Below, piece by piece: positions 1-8,426 of a stretch of DNA of 64,000 nucleotides. The stretch covers positions 1 through 64,000 of the forward strand of contig NZ_JADMOP010000011.1 of assembly GCF_015558785.1 (NCBI RefSeq). Reading direction: 5' to 3'. Each line of letters opens with the position of its first letter. Within the stretch, counting starts at the first letter, position 1. The position numbers and the translations under genes were made by a program. The notes below the pieces were generated by a model, which ran no database searches, was not told the DNA's origin, and was given only the letters and a program-made list of their open reading frames with translations. This DNA comes from Collinsella aerofaciens (GTDB lineage Bacteria; Actinomycetota; Coriobacteriia; Coriobacteriales; Coriobacteriaceae).

Positions 1-48
1 GCGCCTTTAGACGCGAGCCCGGGGCCCGTGGGTTATACCCTAAGAGCA

Positions 49-71
49 AACCACCCTTTTTAAGGGTGGTT
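49..71. terminator. Hairpin, probable terminator of a gene left of the window
   Basis: A perfect 10-bp inverted repeat (AACCACCCTT and AAGGGTGGTT) with a three-base T loop. It has no long T tract, so the terminator reading is an inference. No coding sequence is visible between base 1 and this hairpin. Confidence 0.4.
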
Positions 72-84
72 CTGATTTGCTTCG

Positions 85-331
85 CGCCATGTGGGGGCGG
101 TGGCGACGTGCATTTTTGCGAGTATTCTGCAGTCGAAGGTCCCTGCATACCGATCTCGGGCAAAAAATCGGGAGTTCTCGATGTTTTCTACGAATGATGG
201 GCGGGGTTATGGGCTGGCAGCGTTTGATTTGCAGGGATATTCGCGGTCTTTGGCATTTATCGTGGCGCCCGAAGCTCTTGGTTATGTTGAATACTCCTAA
301 AAATGCACGACGCTTAGAGGGGGACCTTCGC
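85..331. repeat. MITE-like element, copy 1 (degenerate), in a gene-free stretch
   Basis: The first 414 bases hold no credible gene. Positions 108-132 and 284-308 are inverted copies of one 25-bp motif (core GTGCATTTTT, then GAGTATTC). On the right the similarity runs on to about 331 through AAGGTCCCCCTCTAAGCG. The same ends occur in a cleaner element at 22365-22580. A further weak copy of the motif lies inside, near 137-180. I infer a non-autonomous mobile element or structured repeat; no transposase is present. Confidence 0.45.
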
Positions 332-340
332 GAAAAAGGA

Positions 341-378
341 AACCGCCCCGTCGAAGTATGCATTCGACGGGGCGGTTT
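341..378 (-). terminator. Terminator of lemA
   Basis: A strong 15-bp stem (AACCGCCCCGTCGAA at 341-355 with its complement at 363-378) lies about 37 bases beyond the lemA stop. Read on the minus strand it is followed by TTTCCTTTTT, which fits intrinsic termination of lemA. Confidence 0.75.
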
Positions 379-414
379 ATGCATTTGGCCGATTAAGGAT
401 GCGCTGTCAAACTA

Positions 415-966
415 CTAGAACTTGACGGTCGGGGCCTGGCGGGCTGCTTCGGCGGCCTCGAAGCCCTGGCGCTCCTTAAACTGGAAGATGCCGGCAAAGA
501 TGACAGCCGGGAACGTCTGAATGGCGTTGTTGTAGCTGAGCACGCAATCGTTGTAGCTCTGGCGTGCATAGCTAATCTTGTTCTCGGTATCCTCGAGCGA
601 TGCCTGCAGCTGCGTAAAGTTGGTGTTTGCCTTAAGATCGGGATAGGCCTCGGCTACGGCGAAGAGCTGACGCAGCGCACCGGTCAGCACGTTGTCGGCT
701 TCCATCTTGGCTTCGGGCGTGGTGGCCTTGACGGCGGTGTTACGCGCGCTGATCACGGCGGAGAGCGTCTCCTGCTCGTGCTTGGCGTAGCCCTTGACGG
801 TCTCGACCAGGTTGGGGATCAGGTCGTTGCGACGCTGCAGCTGCGTATCGATGTTCTGCCAGGCGTTATCGATGCGGTTACGCTTGGTGACCATGTTGTT
901 GTAGATGCCGGCGATGGCGCAGGCAATCACAATGACAACAACGATGCCGATGATGACGGGAAGCAT
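415..966 (-). CDS. lemA: LemA family membrane protein
   Basis: A 183-residue LemA family protein. Residues 1-22 are a hydrophobic segment (starting MLPVIIGIVVVIV), followed by the family's helical body with AWQNIDTQLQRRNDLIPNLVETVKGYA, the most conserved LemA stretch, and the usual C-terminal region SYNDCVLSYNNAIQTFP. LemA proteins are small single-pass membrane proteins with an exposed four-helix bundle; their molecular job is not established. The ATG at 966 was chosen over longer readings because GGAGA lies four bases before it and the protein then begins at the membrane segment. The gene is alone, faces away from the TetR gene across about 210 bp, and ends at a good terminator. Confidence 0.9.
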   Translation of the reverse strand: MLPVIIGIVVVIVIACAIAGIYNNMVTKRNRIDNAWQNIDTQLQRRNDLIPNLVETVKGYAKHEQETLSAVISARNTAVKATTPEAKMEADNVLTGALRQLFAVAEAYPDLKANTNFTQLQASLEDTENKISYARQSYNDCVLSYNNAIQTFPAVIFAGIFQFKERQGFEAAEAARQAPTVKF

Positions 967-1177
967 GATGTCTCCGTTTCGAATGGCCGCGGCGGCATGC
1001 GCCAGCTGCCGTTGGTATAACGCTACTAGTATACCCGCAACGTTTTGTCGTGCCGAACTTTCCGGTAAGCGTTGTGTTTTCGGCGGGGTTGGCACCGGGG
1101 CAAAGCGCGCGAGGTACAGGTGTAAGATATGCGACAGATTGACGAGTGTTGTCTTTGCCCTGAGGATGGCGATACCA

Positions 1178-1762
1178 GTGGACCTTCGCATCAAGAAAAC
1201 CTACCGCGCCCTGTTCGATGCCTTTACCGAGCTTCTCGAGGAGCATCGTTTTGAGGACCTGACGGTTGCCATGCTGTGCGACCGCGCCATGATTCGCCGC
1301 ACGACGTTCTACAAGCACTTTCGCGACAAGAACGATTACTTTGCCTTTTATATCGATGAGCTCATGTCGGGCTTGCCGCAAAAACAGCCCGATGAGGCCG
1401 GCGCGGTATCTGCCGAGGACGTGCGCGCGCTTCGGCACGCGATTTTGGACGATGCCATGGATTTGATTCTGGCGCACGAGCGGCTCATGGATAACATTTT
1501 GGCAAGCAGCATGTCGGGCATGTTGACCAACGTTATTTGCGACCGCATTGCCCGCTCCATCCGCGAGCGTGTGATGAACGTGCTTGCCGAGGATGCCCTG
1601 GCCCCCGTGTCACTCGAGACGACGTCTGAGTTTGTCGCCGGCGGTATTATTCGACTTTTCACGATATGGTGGGAATCGGGCCACGATCTTGAGCGTCGAC
1701 CTGAGATAGCCGATGTGGTCGATGCACTGTTTGAGCGGACCATGACACCGGTGCATCACTAG
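1178..1762 (+). CDS. TetR/AcrR family transcriptional regulator
   Basis: About 194 residues. The N-terminus (MDLRIKKTYRALFDAFTELL) and the helix-turn-helix ending TTFYKHFRDKNDYFAFY are typical of the TetR subgroup that carries a C-terminal ligand-binding region of the DhaS/YbiH kind. I place the start at GTG 1178 because family members usually begin M-D-x-R-I-x-K-T; ATG 1166 in the same frame is the alternative but sits directly on the GAGG sequence. The gene diverges from lemA, so it could regulate lemA or itself; no operator was identified. Its stop lies three bases before the 3' end of tRNA-Ser on the opposite strand. Confidence 0.85.
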   Translation: MDLRIKKTYRALFDAFTELLEEHRFEDLTVAMLCDRAMIRRTTFYKHFRDKNDYFAFYIDELMSGLPQKQPDEAGAVSAEDVRALRHAILDDAMDLILAHERLMDNILASSMSGMLTNVICDRIARSIRERVMNVLAEDALAPVSLETTSEFVAGGIIRLFTIWWESGHDLERRPEIADVVDALFERTMTPVHH

Positions 1763-1765
1763 GAG

Positions 1766-1855
1766 TGGCGGAGAGAGGGGGATTCGAACCCCCGGAACGC
1801 TCTCGCGCTCAACGGTTTTCAAGACCGCCGCATTCAACCGCTCTGCCATCTCTCC
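1766..1855 (-). tRNA. tRNA-Ser (anticodon TGA)
   Basis: On the minus strand the sequence folds as a class II tRNA. The acceptor stem is GGAGAGA with TCTCTCC, discriminator G and an encoded CCA. The anticodon loop CTTGAAA carries TGA, there is a long variable arm (GAGCGCGAGAGCG), and the T arm is GGGGGTTCGAATCCCCC. The long variable arm and the anticodon identify serine, reading UCN codons. It lies head to head with the TadA-glycerate kinase gene, whose ATG is 52 bases away. Confidence 0.97.
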
Positions 1856-1906
1856 GTGAGTCGTAATGATAGCATCGTTTTGGATTTGCAACAGGGAAGG
1901 CGAACG

Positions 1907-3688
1907 ATGACGATCACCGAAATCGATGAGAAGTTCATGCGCGAGGCGCTGGCCGAGGCGCGCGCCGCCGCTGCGGTGGGCGAGGTGCCCATCGGAGCCG
2001 TAGTGGTGCGCGACGGCGAGATTGTCGCGCGGGCGCATAATCGCCGCGAGCTCGACCAGGATCCTTCGGCGCATGCCGAGTTTTCGGCCCTGTGCGCCGC
2101 CGCTCAGTCGCTTGGACGCTGGCGTCTTTCCGATTGTACGGTCTACGTGACGCTCGAGCCCTGCTGCATGTGCGCGGGGCTTATGGTTAACGCGCGCGTG
2201 GGGCGCTGCGTGTACGGCGCGGCCGATGCTAAAGCGGGCGCTCTGGGGTCGCTATACGACCTCAATGCCGATTCGCGCCTGAATCATCGGTTTAATGTGA
2301 CCGCCGGCGTGCTGGCAGACGAGTGCCGCGCGGTGCTGAGCGGTTATTTTAGTGGGCTGCGTGGCACCGATGGTGCTGGCTGCGGTTGTGGGGCCGATCT
2401 TGAGGCGCATACCGCCCACGCCGAGGCGCTTGCGGGTGTCGAAGATACTGCCGTTGGGGCGGTCGATTTTGGTGCCGCGTGCCGCCGGCCCCGCCGTGTG
2501 CAGCTGGCGATCGACTCCTTTAAGGGCAGCGTTTCGAGCGCGCAGGCGGAGGAGGCCGTTGCCGAAGGTGTGCGCCGCGTGTGGCCCGATGCCCAGGTAA
2601 GCGCGCTGCCGCTGGCGGATGGCGGCGAGGGAACGCTCGATGCCGTTGCCGCGTGCGGCGGTGAGGTCGTGGCATGTGAAGTCGCAGGCCCTCTGGGCGA
2701 CTGTGTGTCTGCCCGGATGCTGGTGGACGGCGAGTACGAGTCGGCTGTAATCGAGATGGCCGAGGCGGCGGGTATTGGGTATTCGCCTTGCACAGAGCCG
2801 GCGGCGTTGGCCGCTACGACCTATGGCGTGGGCGAGCTCATGCTTCGAGCGGTTCGTGCTGGGGCAAAGACTATCTATATTGGTCTGGGCGGCAGTGCCA
2901 CCAACGACGGTGGCGCCGGCATGCTGCAGGCGCTGGGCGCGCGTGTGGTCGATGATCAGGGCTGCGATGTCGCCCCTGGTCTCGCGGGGCTTGAGCAGGT
3001 GGCGAGTATCGATTTGGCACCGGCGCTTCGGGCGCTGAATAGCGCGCGTATCGTCGTGCTCTCTGATGTCGAGAACCCGCTCGTGGGGCGTCGTGGGGCA
3101 CTTGCAGTGTTTGGCGGGCAAAAGGGCCTGCCGACAGACGATGTCGAAGCGCTGGGCAGGTACGACAGTTGGATGGTCGGCTACGGCCGCCTGCTCGATG
3201 CGGCGATTACCGGGGTGCGGGCTCAGGGGTTGTTGCGCGTGCCCGAGGGCGTGCGGACATTTGGCTCGGTGCTCGGCGTGCCTGGCGCGGGCGCGGCAGG
3301 TGGCTTGGGCGCCGCGCTGCTGGCGCTCGGTGCTGAGTTGCGTTCGGGCGTGGAGACGGTGCTCGATCTGATTGGGTTTGACGAGCGCGTGCGCGATGTC
3401 GACCTGGTCATTACAGGCGAGGGCAACATGGACGAGCAATCCGCTGCCGGCAAGGCGCCGGTGGGCGTGGCCCGCCGTGCCAATCGCTATGGCAAGCCGG
3501 TAGTCGCCGTCGTGGGCGGTCGTGCGGATAATTTGGATGCGGTGTATGGTCAGGGCATCGACTTGGTCCTGCCGGTCTGCCGCAGGCCCATGCCTCTTGA
3601 CCAAGCGCTCGACCCCCAGGAAGCCACAACCAACCTCATCTGCGCCGGTGAAGCAGCCGCCCAAGCCTACGACCTCGCCCGCCTCTAA
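1907..3688 (+). CDS. tadA: Fusion of tRNA adenosine deaminase (TadA) and glycerate kinase
   Basis: One continuous 593-residue frame with two enzymes. Residues 1-150 are a TadA-type zinc deaminase: H56-A-E58 supplies the zinc ligand and catalytic glutamate, and PCCMC at 85-89 supplies the two zinc cysteines. TadA converts A34 to inosine in tRNA-Arg(ACG). Residues 153-196 are a loose linker. Residues 197-593 form a full-length GlxK/GarK glycerate kinase (DSFKGS at 203-208, GLGGSATNDGG, ITGEGNMDEQS), which phosphorylates D-glycerate. The start at ATG 1907 follows AGGGAAGG; a longer reading would run into the tRNA. The two activities have no obvious shared pathway. There is no stop or frameshift between the domains, so a real fusion is the simplest reading. 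A hairpin of the GTTGCGGTG family follows. Confidence 0.88.
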   Translation: MTITEIDEKFMREALAEARAAAAVGEVPIGAVVVRDGEIVARAHNRRELDQDPSAHAEFSALCAAAQSLGRWRLSDCTVYVTLEPCCMCAGLMVNARVGRCVYGAADAKAGALGSLYDLNADSRLNHRFNVTAGVLADECRAVLSGYFSGLRGTDGAGCGCGADLEAHTAHAEALAGVEDTAVGAVDFGAACRRPRRVQLAIDSFKGSVSSAQAEEAVAEGVRRVWPDAQVSALPLADGGEGTLDAVAACGGEVVACEVAGPLGDCVSARMLVDGEYESAVIEMAEAAGIGYSPCTEPAALAATTYGVGELMLRAVRAGAKTIYIGLGGSATNDGGAGMLQALGARVVDDQGCDVAPGLAGLEQVASIDLAPALRALNSARIVVLSDVENPLVGRRGALAVFGGQKGLPTDDVEALGRYDSWMVGYGRLLDAAITGVRAQGLLRVPEGVRTFGSVLGVPGAGAAGGLGAALLALGAELRSGVETVLDLIGFDERVRDVDLVITGEGNMDEQSAAGKAPVGVARRANRYGKPVVAVVGGRADNLDAVYGQGIDLVLPVCRRPMPLDQALDPQEATTNLICAGEAAAQAYDLARL

Positions 3689-3706
3689 AACCCAACTCCC
3701 TATAGG

Positions 3707-3770
3707 TTGCGGTGGAATAGTTCCTGTTTGGCGGCTCAGGCGGCAAAAACAGGAACTATTCCACCGCAAC
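3707..3770. repeat. GTTGCGGTGGAATA hairpin, copy 1
   Basis: Perfect 24-bp inverted repeat (left arm GTTGCGGTGGAATAGTTCC plus TGTTT) with a 16-base loop, just after the glycerate kinase stop. The outer 17 bases recur, with changes in the inner stem, at 17927-17991 after kdpE. It may act as a transcript end or an RNA-stability hairpin; this is an inference. Confidence 0.75.
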
Positions 3771-3826
3771 TTCGAGAATGGCTATCCGAGGCTGGTCGCC
3801 TTGGGCCTTGGGTCGGACCGTCCGCC

Positions 3827-3982
3827 ATGAAATGCGGCCATCTACTACGTTTAGCCGAGCGCCCTTGACCATCCCGGATTTTGTGAAATTAAAACCGCAG
3901 GTAGAAAGCTTGCCGATTTTCGAAAAAGCCGGCTATGGTTGACCCCTGCGGCCTAAACGTAGTAGATAGGCCCCTTTTGTGG
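3827..3982 (+). repeat. CTACTACGTTTA element, copy 1
   Basis: An element of roughly 140-155 bp bounded by inverted ends CTACTACGTTTA (about 3842) and TAAACGTAGTAG (about 3954). Its interior (ACCATCCCGG, CCGCAGGTAGAAAGCTTGCC, GGTTGACCCC) matches the reverse complement of 24821-24980. It has no coding content. Likely a non-autonomous mobile element or structured RNA element. Confidence 0.6.
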
Positions 3983-4002
3983 CACGGCAGCAGACCAGTC
4001 TT

Positions 4003-4071
4003 TTTGGGACGGGGCTTATTTGACTACCTGTCGATCTGATTGCCCAAGTAGTCAAAAAGCCCCGTCCCAAA
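4003..4071. repeat. Long hairpin upstream of the SRP RNA promoter
   Basis: Arms of 25 and 24 bases (TTTGGGACGGGGCTTATTTG and its complement) pair with a single one-base bulge around a 20-base loop. It ends 10 bases before the -35 box of the SRP RNA and could insulate it from upstream transcription. This is inferred. Confidence 0.6.
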
Positions 4072-4080
4072 TTAGCTACC

Positions 4081-4109
4081 TTGCCCCATCGGGCGGGAGC
4101 GGGTAAGAT
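4081..4109 (+). promoter_or_regulatory. Promoter of the SRP RNA
   Basis: TTGCCC at 4081-4086 and TAAGAT at 4104-4109 are separated by 17 bases. They lie 8 bases before the first paired base of the SRP RNA, which is the expected geometry for a housekeeping sigma factor promoter. Confidence 0.7.
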
Positions 4110-4116
4110 ATATCGA

Positions 4117-4234
4117 GCGCCTAGCGCGTTCGATGGGTTCGGATGACGACATGTTCCGAATCTGGTCAGGTCCGGAAGGAAGCAGCCATAAGGAGCCTCT
4201 GTCGGGCATCCGAATCCATCGAGTGCGCAGGCGT
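4117..4234 (+). ncRNA. ffs: Signal recognition particle RNA, small (4.5S-like) bacterial type
   Basis: The block GGTCAGGTCCGGAAGGAAGC followed by AGCC is the invariant domain IV of SRP RNA, with the GGAA tetraloop and the asymmetric loop that bind Ffh. The flanks pair as one long rod: CGCCT, GCGC, CGATGG and TTCGGATG on the left with CATCCGAA, CCATCG, GCGC and AGGCG on the right. A run of six T residues follows the last paired base at once and serves as terminator. The RNA is about 117 nt, so it is the short hairpin form without an Alu domain. It directs ribosomes making membrane proteins to the translocon together with Ffh and FtsY. Confidence 0.95.
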
Positions 4235-4247
4235 TTTTTGGTGCCGC

Positions 4248-4352
4248 GGCTACCCGCGAGTGCCGGCAGGGCGCTTGGTGTCTCGCTGGTCCTCGGCTTC
4301 GCCTGCGGGATCGCTCGACTACCAAGCGCCCTGCCGGCACCCGCGGGTAGCC
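4248..4352. repeat. Very large hairpin, 32-bp arms
   Basis: Arms at 4248-4279 and 4321-4352 (left arm begins GGCTACCCGCGAGTGCCGGC) pair over 32 bp with one mismatch around a 41-base loop, directly after the SRP RNA. No T tract follows. The remaining bases up to the ABC gene at 4565 hold no gene; 4411-4440 resembles 50003-50030. Confidence 0.7.
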
Positions 4353-4564
4353 GACCAAAACCGCCTGAAGGGTCACATTTATCTGATAATTGAATCCCCG
4401 GCGTTATGCCGCTCGCTGGCGTTGCCAAAACATCGGCTGCTACGTGCCTTGGGCGCTAGTGACCGTTGCCCTTACATCTGTAACGAGTTGCTTACGCATC
4501 TCCAGGGTTCTCCGTACTATCATGAATCAGATTGAATTGAGATGATGATAGGGAGCGCCTTTTT

Positions 4565-6445
4565 ATGATTGAGCTGCTCAGGCGTTTTGGTGGTAAGTTT
4601 CGCCGGTATATGGTGATTGGCCCTGCGTGCAAGTTGATTGAAGTGATCTTTGACCTGCTGACGCCGCTGGTGATTGCCCAGATGATCGATAAAGGTATCG
4701 GTGCGCACGACGTGAGTGCCGTCGTCCGCTACGGCATGGTGCTCGCCGCCATGGCTGTAATCGGCATCTCGTTTACGCTTGTTTGCCAGAAGATGGCGGC
4801 GCTCACCTCGCAGGGCATGGGTACTGACATTCGCGGCGCACTCTACCAGCACATCAACAAGCTGAGCTATGCCGAGCTCGACCGCTTTGGCACGCCGTCG
4901 CTCATCACGCGCATTACCAACGACGTTAACCAGGTCCAGCTCGCTGTGGCGCTGGGCGTGCGCATGCTCATCCGCTGGCCCTTTCTAGCGGTGGGCTCCA
5001 TGTGCGCGGCCCTTGCCATCGACCTTAAGCTCGGCATCATCTTTTTGATCTGCACGCCCGCCATTGGCCTGGTGTTCTGGGTTGTCATGGCGCGCTGCAT
5101 TCCGTACTACAAGCAGCTGCAGGCAAAGCTCGACCGCATCGCGCTTATCTGCCGCGAGGGCCTTTCGGGCGCCCGCGTGGTTCGCGCCTTCGTGCGCGAA
5201 GATCACGAGCGCGAGCGCTTTGCGCAGGCCGCCGACGACCAGGCCAATACTGCCATCGCGGTGGGCAAGCTCTCGTCGATTCTCAACCCCGTCACGTTTT
5301 TGGTGATGAACCTGGGCGTGTGCGCCATCCTGTGGGTGGGCGGCATCCAGGTCAGCGTGGGCGAGCTTACGCAGGGCCAGGTCATGGCGTTTGTGAACTA
5401 CATGACGCAGACCCTGACCTCCATCGTGTACGTCGCCAACCTGGTCGTGGTCTTTACCAAGGCGAGCGCCAGCGCGTCGCGTATCAACGAGGTGCTCAAT
5501 TGCGTGCCGGGCATCGCTGACGAGGGCAACCAGCCGGTCGCGCTGCCCAAGCCGGGCAATGTCGCTTCAGTTCCCGCGCTGAGCTTGAGCCATGCGAGCT
5601 TCTCGTTTGGCGCTGGCGCGGCCAATGCTGTCAACGATGTGACGCTGGAACTCCCGCTGGGCAAGACGCTCGGCATTATCGGCGGTACGGGTAGCGGCAA
5701 GTCCACGCTCGTCTCGCTCATCCCGCGCCTGTACGATGCGAGCACCGGCAGCGTGAGCGTGATGGGCGTCGACGTGCGCACCTGGCCGCTCGACCAGCTG
5801 CGCCGTGTGGTCGCGACCGTTCCGCAGCGCGCATCGCTGGTGAGCGGCTCCATCCGCAGCAACCTGACCTGGCGCGATGAAGCTGCGACCGACGAGGAGC
5901 TCTGGGTGGCACTCGACATGGCGCAGGCCAGCGAGTTCGTGCGCAACAAGCCGCAGGGCTTAGACGCCCCGGTCGAGGCGGGCGGCAAGAACTTTAGCGG
6001 TGGCCAGCGTCAGCGCCTGACTATCGCGCGTGCCTTGGTTGGTTCGCCTCAGATATTGATCATGGATGACTCCGCGTCGGCGCTCGACTTTAAGACCGAC
6101 GCGGCGCTTCGCCATGCCATTCGCGAGCGCAGCATGCGCGGTGCCGCCAAGGGCGGGCTGCCGCTGACCACGGTGATTGTGAGCCAGCGCGTCTCGACCG
6201 TGCGCGATGCCGACGTGATCTGCGTGCTCGACCACGGCTCGGTTGCCGGCCTGGGCACACATGACGAGCTCTATGCGACCTGTCGGCTCTATCGCGAGAT
6301 TTGCCAGTCGCAGCTGCGCCGCGAGGAGCTTGAGGGCCAGCGGGGGAGCACAGCGCCCGCGCCCACTCCGGCGCCCGCGTCCACCCTAAGCCCCGCGTCC
6401 GCCCCGACTGCCCCGGCATCCATTTGCGCAAAGGAGGGCTGCTAA
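4565..6445 (+). CDS. ABC exporter half-transporter with a degenerate ATPase site
   Basis: A 626-residue type IV ABC exporter subunit: six membrane helices in residues 1-310, then an ATPase domain. Walker A is GGTGSGKST (373-381) and the signature is FSGGQRQR (477-484). The Walker B reads LIMDDSASALD, with aspartate (D502) in place of the catalytic glutamate, and the switch histidine is glutamine (Q541, SQRVSTV). These substitutions mark the non-catalytic partner of heterodimeric exporters such as TM287/288. The tail after residue 590 is rich in Ala and Pro. The next gene begins at the base after this stop and encodes the catalytic partner, so the pair forms one exporter. The start ATG follows GGGAG at nine bases. 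Substrate unknown; drugs, lipids or peptides are possible. Confidence 0.93.
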   Translation: MIELLRRFGGKFRRYMVIGPACKLIEVIFDLLTPLVIAQMIDKGIGAHDVSAVVRYGMVLAAMAVIGISFTLVCQKMAALTSQGMGTDIRGALYQHINKLSYAELDRFGTPSLITRITNDVNQVQLAVALGVRMLIRWPFLAVGSMCAALAIDLKLGIIFLICTPAIGLVFWVVMARCIPYYKQLQAKLDRIALICREGLSGARVVRAFVREDHERERFAQAADDQANTAIAVGKLSSILNPVTFLVMNLGVCAILWVGGIQVSVGELTQGQVMAFVNYMTQTLTSIVYVANLVVVFTKASASASRINEVLNCVPGIADEGNQPVALPKPGNVASVPALSLSHASFSFGAGAANAVNDVTLELPLGKTLGIIGGTGSGKSTLVSLIPRLYDASTGSVSVMGVDVRTWPLDQLRRVVATVPQRASLVSGSIRSNLTWRDEAATDEELWVALDMAQASEFVRNKPQGLDAPVEAGGKNFSGGQRQRLTIARALVGSPQILIMDDSASALDFKTDAALRHAIRERSMRGAAKGGLPLTTVIVSQRVSTVRDADVICVLDHGSVAGLGTHDELYATCRLYREICQSQLRREELEGQRGSTAPAPTPAPASTLSPASAPTAPASICAKEGC

Positions 6446-8305
6446 ATGAATCCGTACACTTCCTCCGGTTCGGTCGCCACGATGACGGCCAACGTGTCCG
6501 GTAACGATAACCTCAACGACCTGGGCGACGGTCCGCGCCAGCCCGGCGACCCCGAGCGCTATCCCGTGGGTGCGGTGACTCGCCGTCTGATGGGCTACGT
6601 TCGTCCGCATCGCATTTCGTTTGTTGCGTCGTTTGTGAGTGCCGCCATCTCCGTGATTCTGCAGCTCTACACGCCCATTCTCATCGGCGAGGGCATCGAC
6701 CTGATCGTTGCCGTCGGGCAGGTGGACTTCGACGCGCTGCTGCCGCTTGTCACCAAACTCGCGCTCGTCGTGGTGGGAGCCGCGGCCTTCCAGTGGCTGC
6801 AGGGCTACTGCGTCAACCGCCTGTCCTACGAAACGGTGCGCGACATGCGCGTGGAGGCGAGCGACAAGCTCAGCCGCATGCCGCTCAGCTTTATCGACAG
6901 CCATGCTCACGGCGACCTCATGAGCCGCGTGGTCAACGATGTCGACCAGGTGGGTGACGGCCTGCTGCAGGGCTTCACGCAACTCTTTACCGGTGTTATT
7001 ACCATCGTGGGCACGCTCGCGTTTATGCTTTCCATCAACCTGACCATGACGCTCGTGGTGGTGCTCGTCACGCCGCTTTCCATTTTTGCAGCCGGTGCTA
7101 TTGCCAAGCTCTCCAACAAAAGCTTTACGGCACAGCAGCGTATTCAAGGGCAGCTCGGTGGTCATATCGAGGAGTACGTAGGCGAGCAAAAGCTTGTCGA
7201 CGCCTTTGCCTACGGTCCCAACGCCCAGCAGCGCTTCGATGCCCTCAATGCCGAGCTTTACACCGCGGGCGAGCGCGCACAGTTTATGGGTTCGCTCTCC
7301 AACCCCGGCACGCGCTTTATCAATAACATCATCTATGCCGTGGTCGCTGTGATCGGCTGCGTGGGCGTGATCACGGGCGTGCCCGCGGCGCTTACGGTGG
7401 GCGGCGTGCAGATCTTCCTGTCCTATGCCAACCAGTACACCAAGCCGTTCAACGAGGTCACCAACGTCATTACGCAGATCCAGACGGCGTATGCCTCGGC
7501 GCGCCGCATGTTTGCGCTGCTCGATGCCCGCGAGCAGGAGCCCGATGCGGCGGATGCCGTGGAACTTGCTGCCCCGCAGGGCGAGGTCGCCTTTGAGCAT
7601 GTGGACTTTAGCTACGTGTCCGACCGCAAGCTGCTGCAGGACATCTGCATCGAGGCCAAGCCCGGCATGCGCTTTGCCCTTGTTGGCCCCACGGGCTGCG
7701 GAAAGACGACGCTCATCAACCTGCTGCTGCGCTTTTACGATATCGATGCCGGCCACATCACGGTTGATGGCAGGTCTTCGCGTGACTACACGCGCGCAAG
7801 CCTGCGCCATGCCTTTGGCATGGTGTTGCAGGATACGTGGCTGTTCGAGGGCACGGTGGCGGAAAACATCGCCTACGGCTGTCCCGACGCCACGCGCGAG
7901 CAGGTTATCGAAGCTGCCAAGCGCGCGCATGCGCACAAGTTTATCGTGCAGCTGCCAGGCGGCTACGATACGGTCATCGGCGAGGACGGCGGCACGTTTA
8001 GCCAGGGTCAAAAACAGCTGCTGTGCATTGCGCGCGTTATGCTCACCGATCCGGCGATTCTGCTGCTGGACGAGGCAACGTCGAGCATCGATACGCGTAC
8101 CGAGCTGCAGGTGCAGGCGGCATTCGACGAGCTCATGGCCGGCCGTACGAGCTTTGTCGTGGCGCATCGCCTGAGCACGATTCGCAACGCCGACTGCATT
8201 CTGGTCATGCGCGACGGCCAGATTATCGAGCGCGGCACGCACGACGAGCTGCTAGCGGCAGGCGGCTTCTACGCCGAACTCTACCGCAGCCAGTTTGCCC
8301 AGTGA
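6446..8305 (+). CDS. ABC exporter half-transporter, catalytic partner
   Basis: A 619-residue exporter subunit with a 40-residue polar N-terminal extension, six membrane helices and a complete ATPase domain. Walker A is GPTGCGKTT (414-422), the signature FSQGQKQ, Walker B ILLLDEATSSID with the catalytic glutamate, and the H-loop is VVAHRLSTI. It starts directly at the preceding stop codon (TAAATG), with AAGGAGG inside the end of the upstream gene, so translation is coupled. Together with the upstream subunit it should form a heterodimer with one active and one degenerate ATP site. No regulator lies beside the pair, and nothing in the sequence shows the substrate. Confidence 0.94.
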   Translation: MNPYTSSGSVATMTANVSGNDNLNDLGDGPRQPGDPERYPVGAVTRRLMGYVRPHRISFVASFVSAAISVILQLYTPILIGEGIDLIVAVGQVDFDALLPLVTKLALVVVGAAAFQWLQGYCVNRLSYETVRDMRVEASDKLSRMPLSFIDSHAHGDLMSRVVNDVDQVGDGLLQGFTQLFTGVITIVGTLAFMLSINLTMTLVVVLVTPLSIFAAGAIAKLSNKSFTAQQRIQGQLGGHIEEYVGEQKLVDAFAYGPNAQQRFDALNAELYTAGERAQFMGSLSNPGTRFINNIIYAVVAVIGCVGVITGVPAALTVGGVQIFLSYANQYTKPFNEVTNVITQIQTAYASARRMFALLDAREQEPDAADAVELAAPQGEVAFEHVDFSYVSDRKLLQDICIEAKPGMRFALVGPTGCGKTTLINLLLRFYDIDAGHITVDGRSSRDYTRASLRHAFGMVLQDTWLFEGTVAENIAYGCPDATREQVIEAAKRAHAHKFIVQLPGGYDTVIGEDGGTFSQGQKQLLCIARVMLTDPAILLLDEATSSIDTRTELQVQAAFDELMAGRTSFVVAHRLSTIRNADCILVMRDGQIIERGTHDELLAAGGFYAELYRSQFAQ

Positions 8306-8345
8306 GCAAGCCCGTGGGGCAAATTAATCAATCGACAGACGGTGG

Positions 8346-8373
8346 TTTACATCTGTCACGTTAGTACTAAGAT
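8346..8373 (+). promoter_or_regulatory. Candidate promoter of the flavodoxin-like gene
   Basis: TTTACA at 8346-8351 and TAAGAT at 8368-8373 are spaced by 16 bases, about 55 bases before the start codon. Recognised by eye only. Confidence 0.4.
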
Positions 8374-8426
8374 AGTCATCTAATAAATTGCATTAGTGGC
8401 TTTAGTTTTGGGGGATACGAGGCAAC

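Noticed and set aside
77-418. Overlapping open frames of about 70-114 residues at the left edge
   Set aside because: They cover the MITE-like repeat and the lemA terminator, lack ribosome sites, and overlap each other on both strands.
2252-3769. 505-residue minus-strand frame opposite the glycerate kinase
   Set aside because: Antisense of a well-recognised enzyme; no start signal and no family resemblance.
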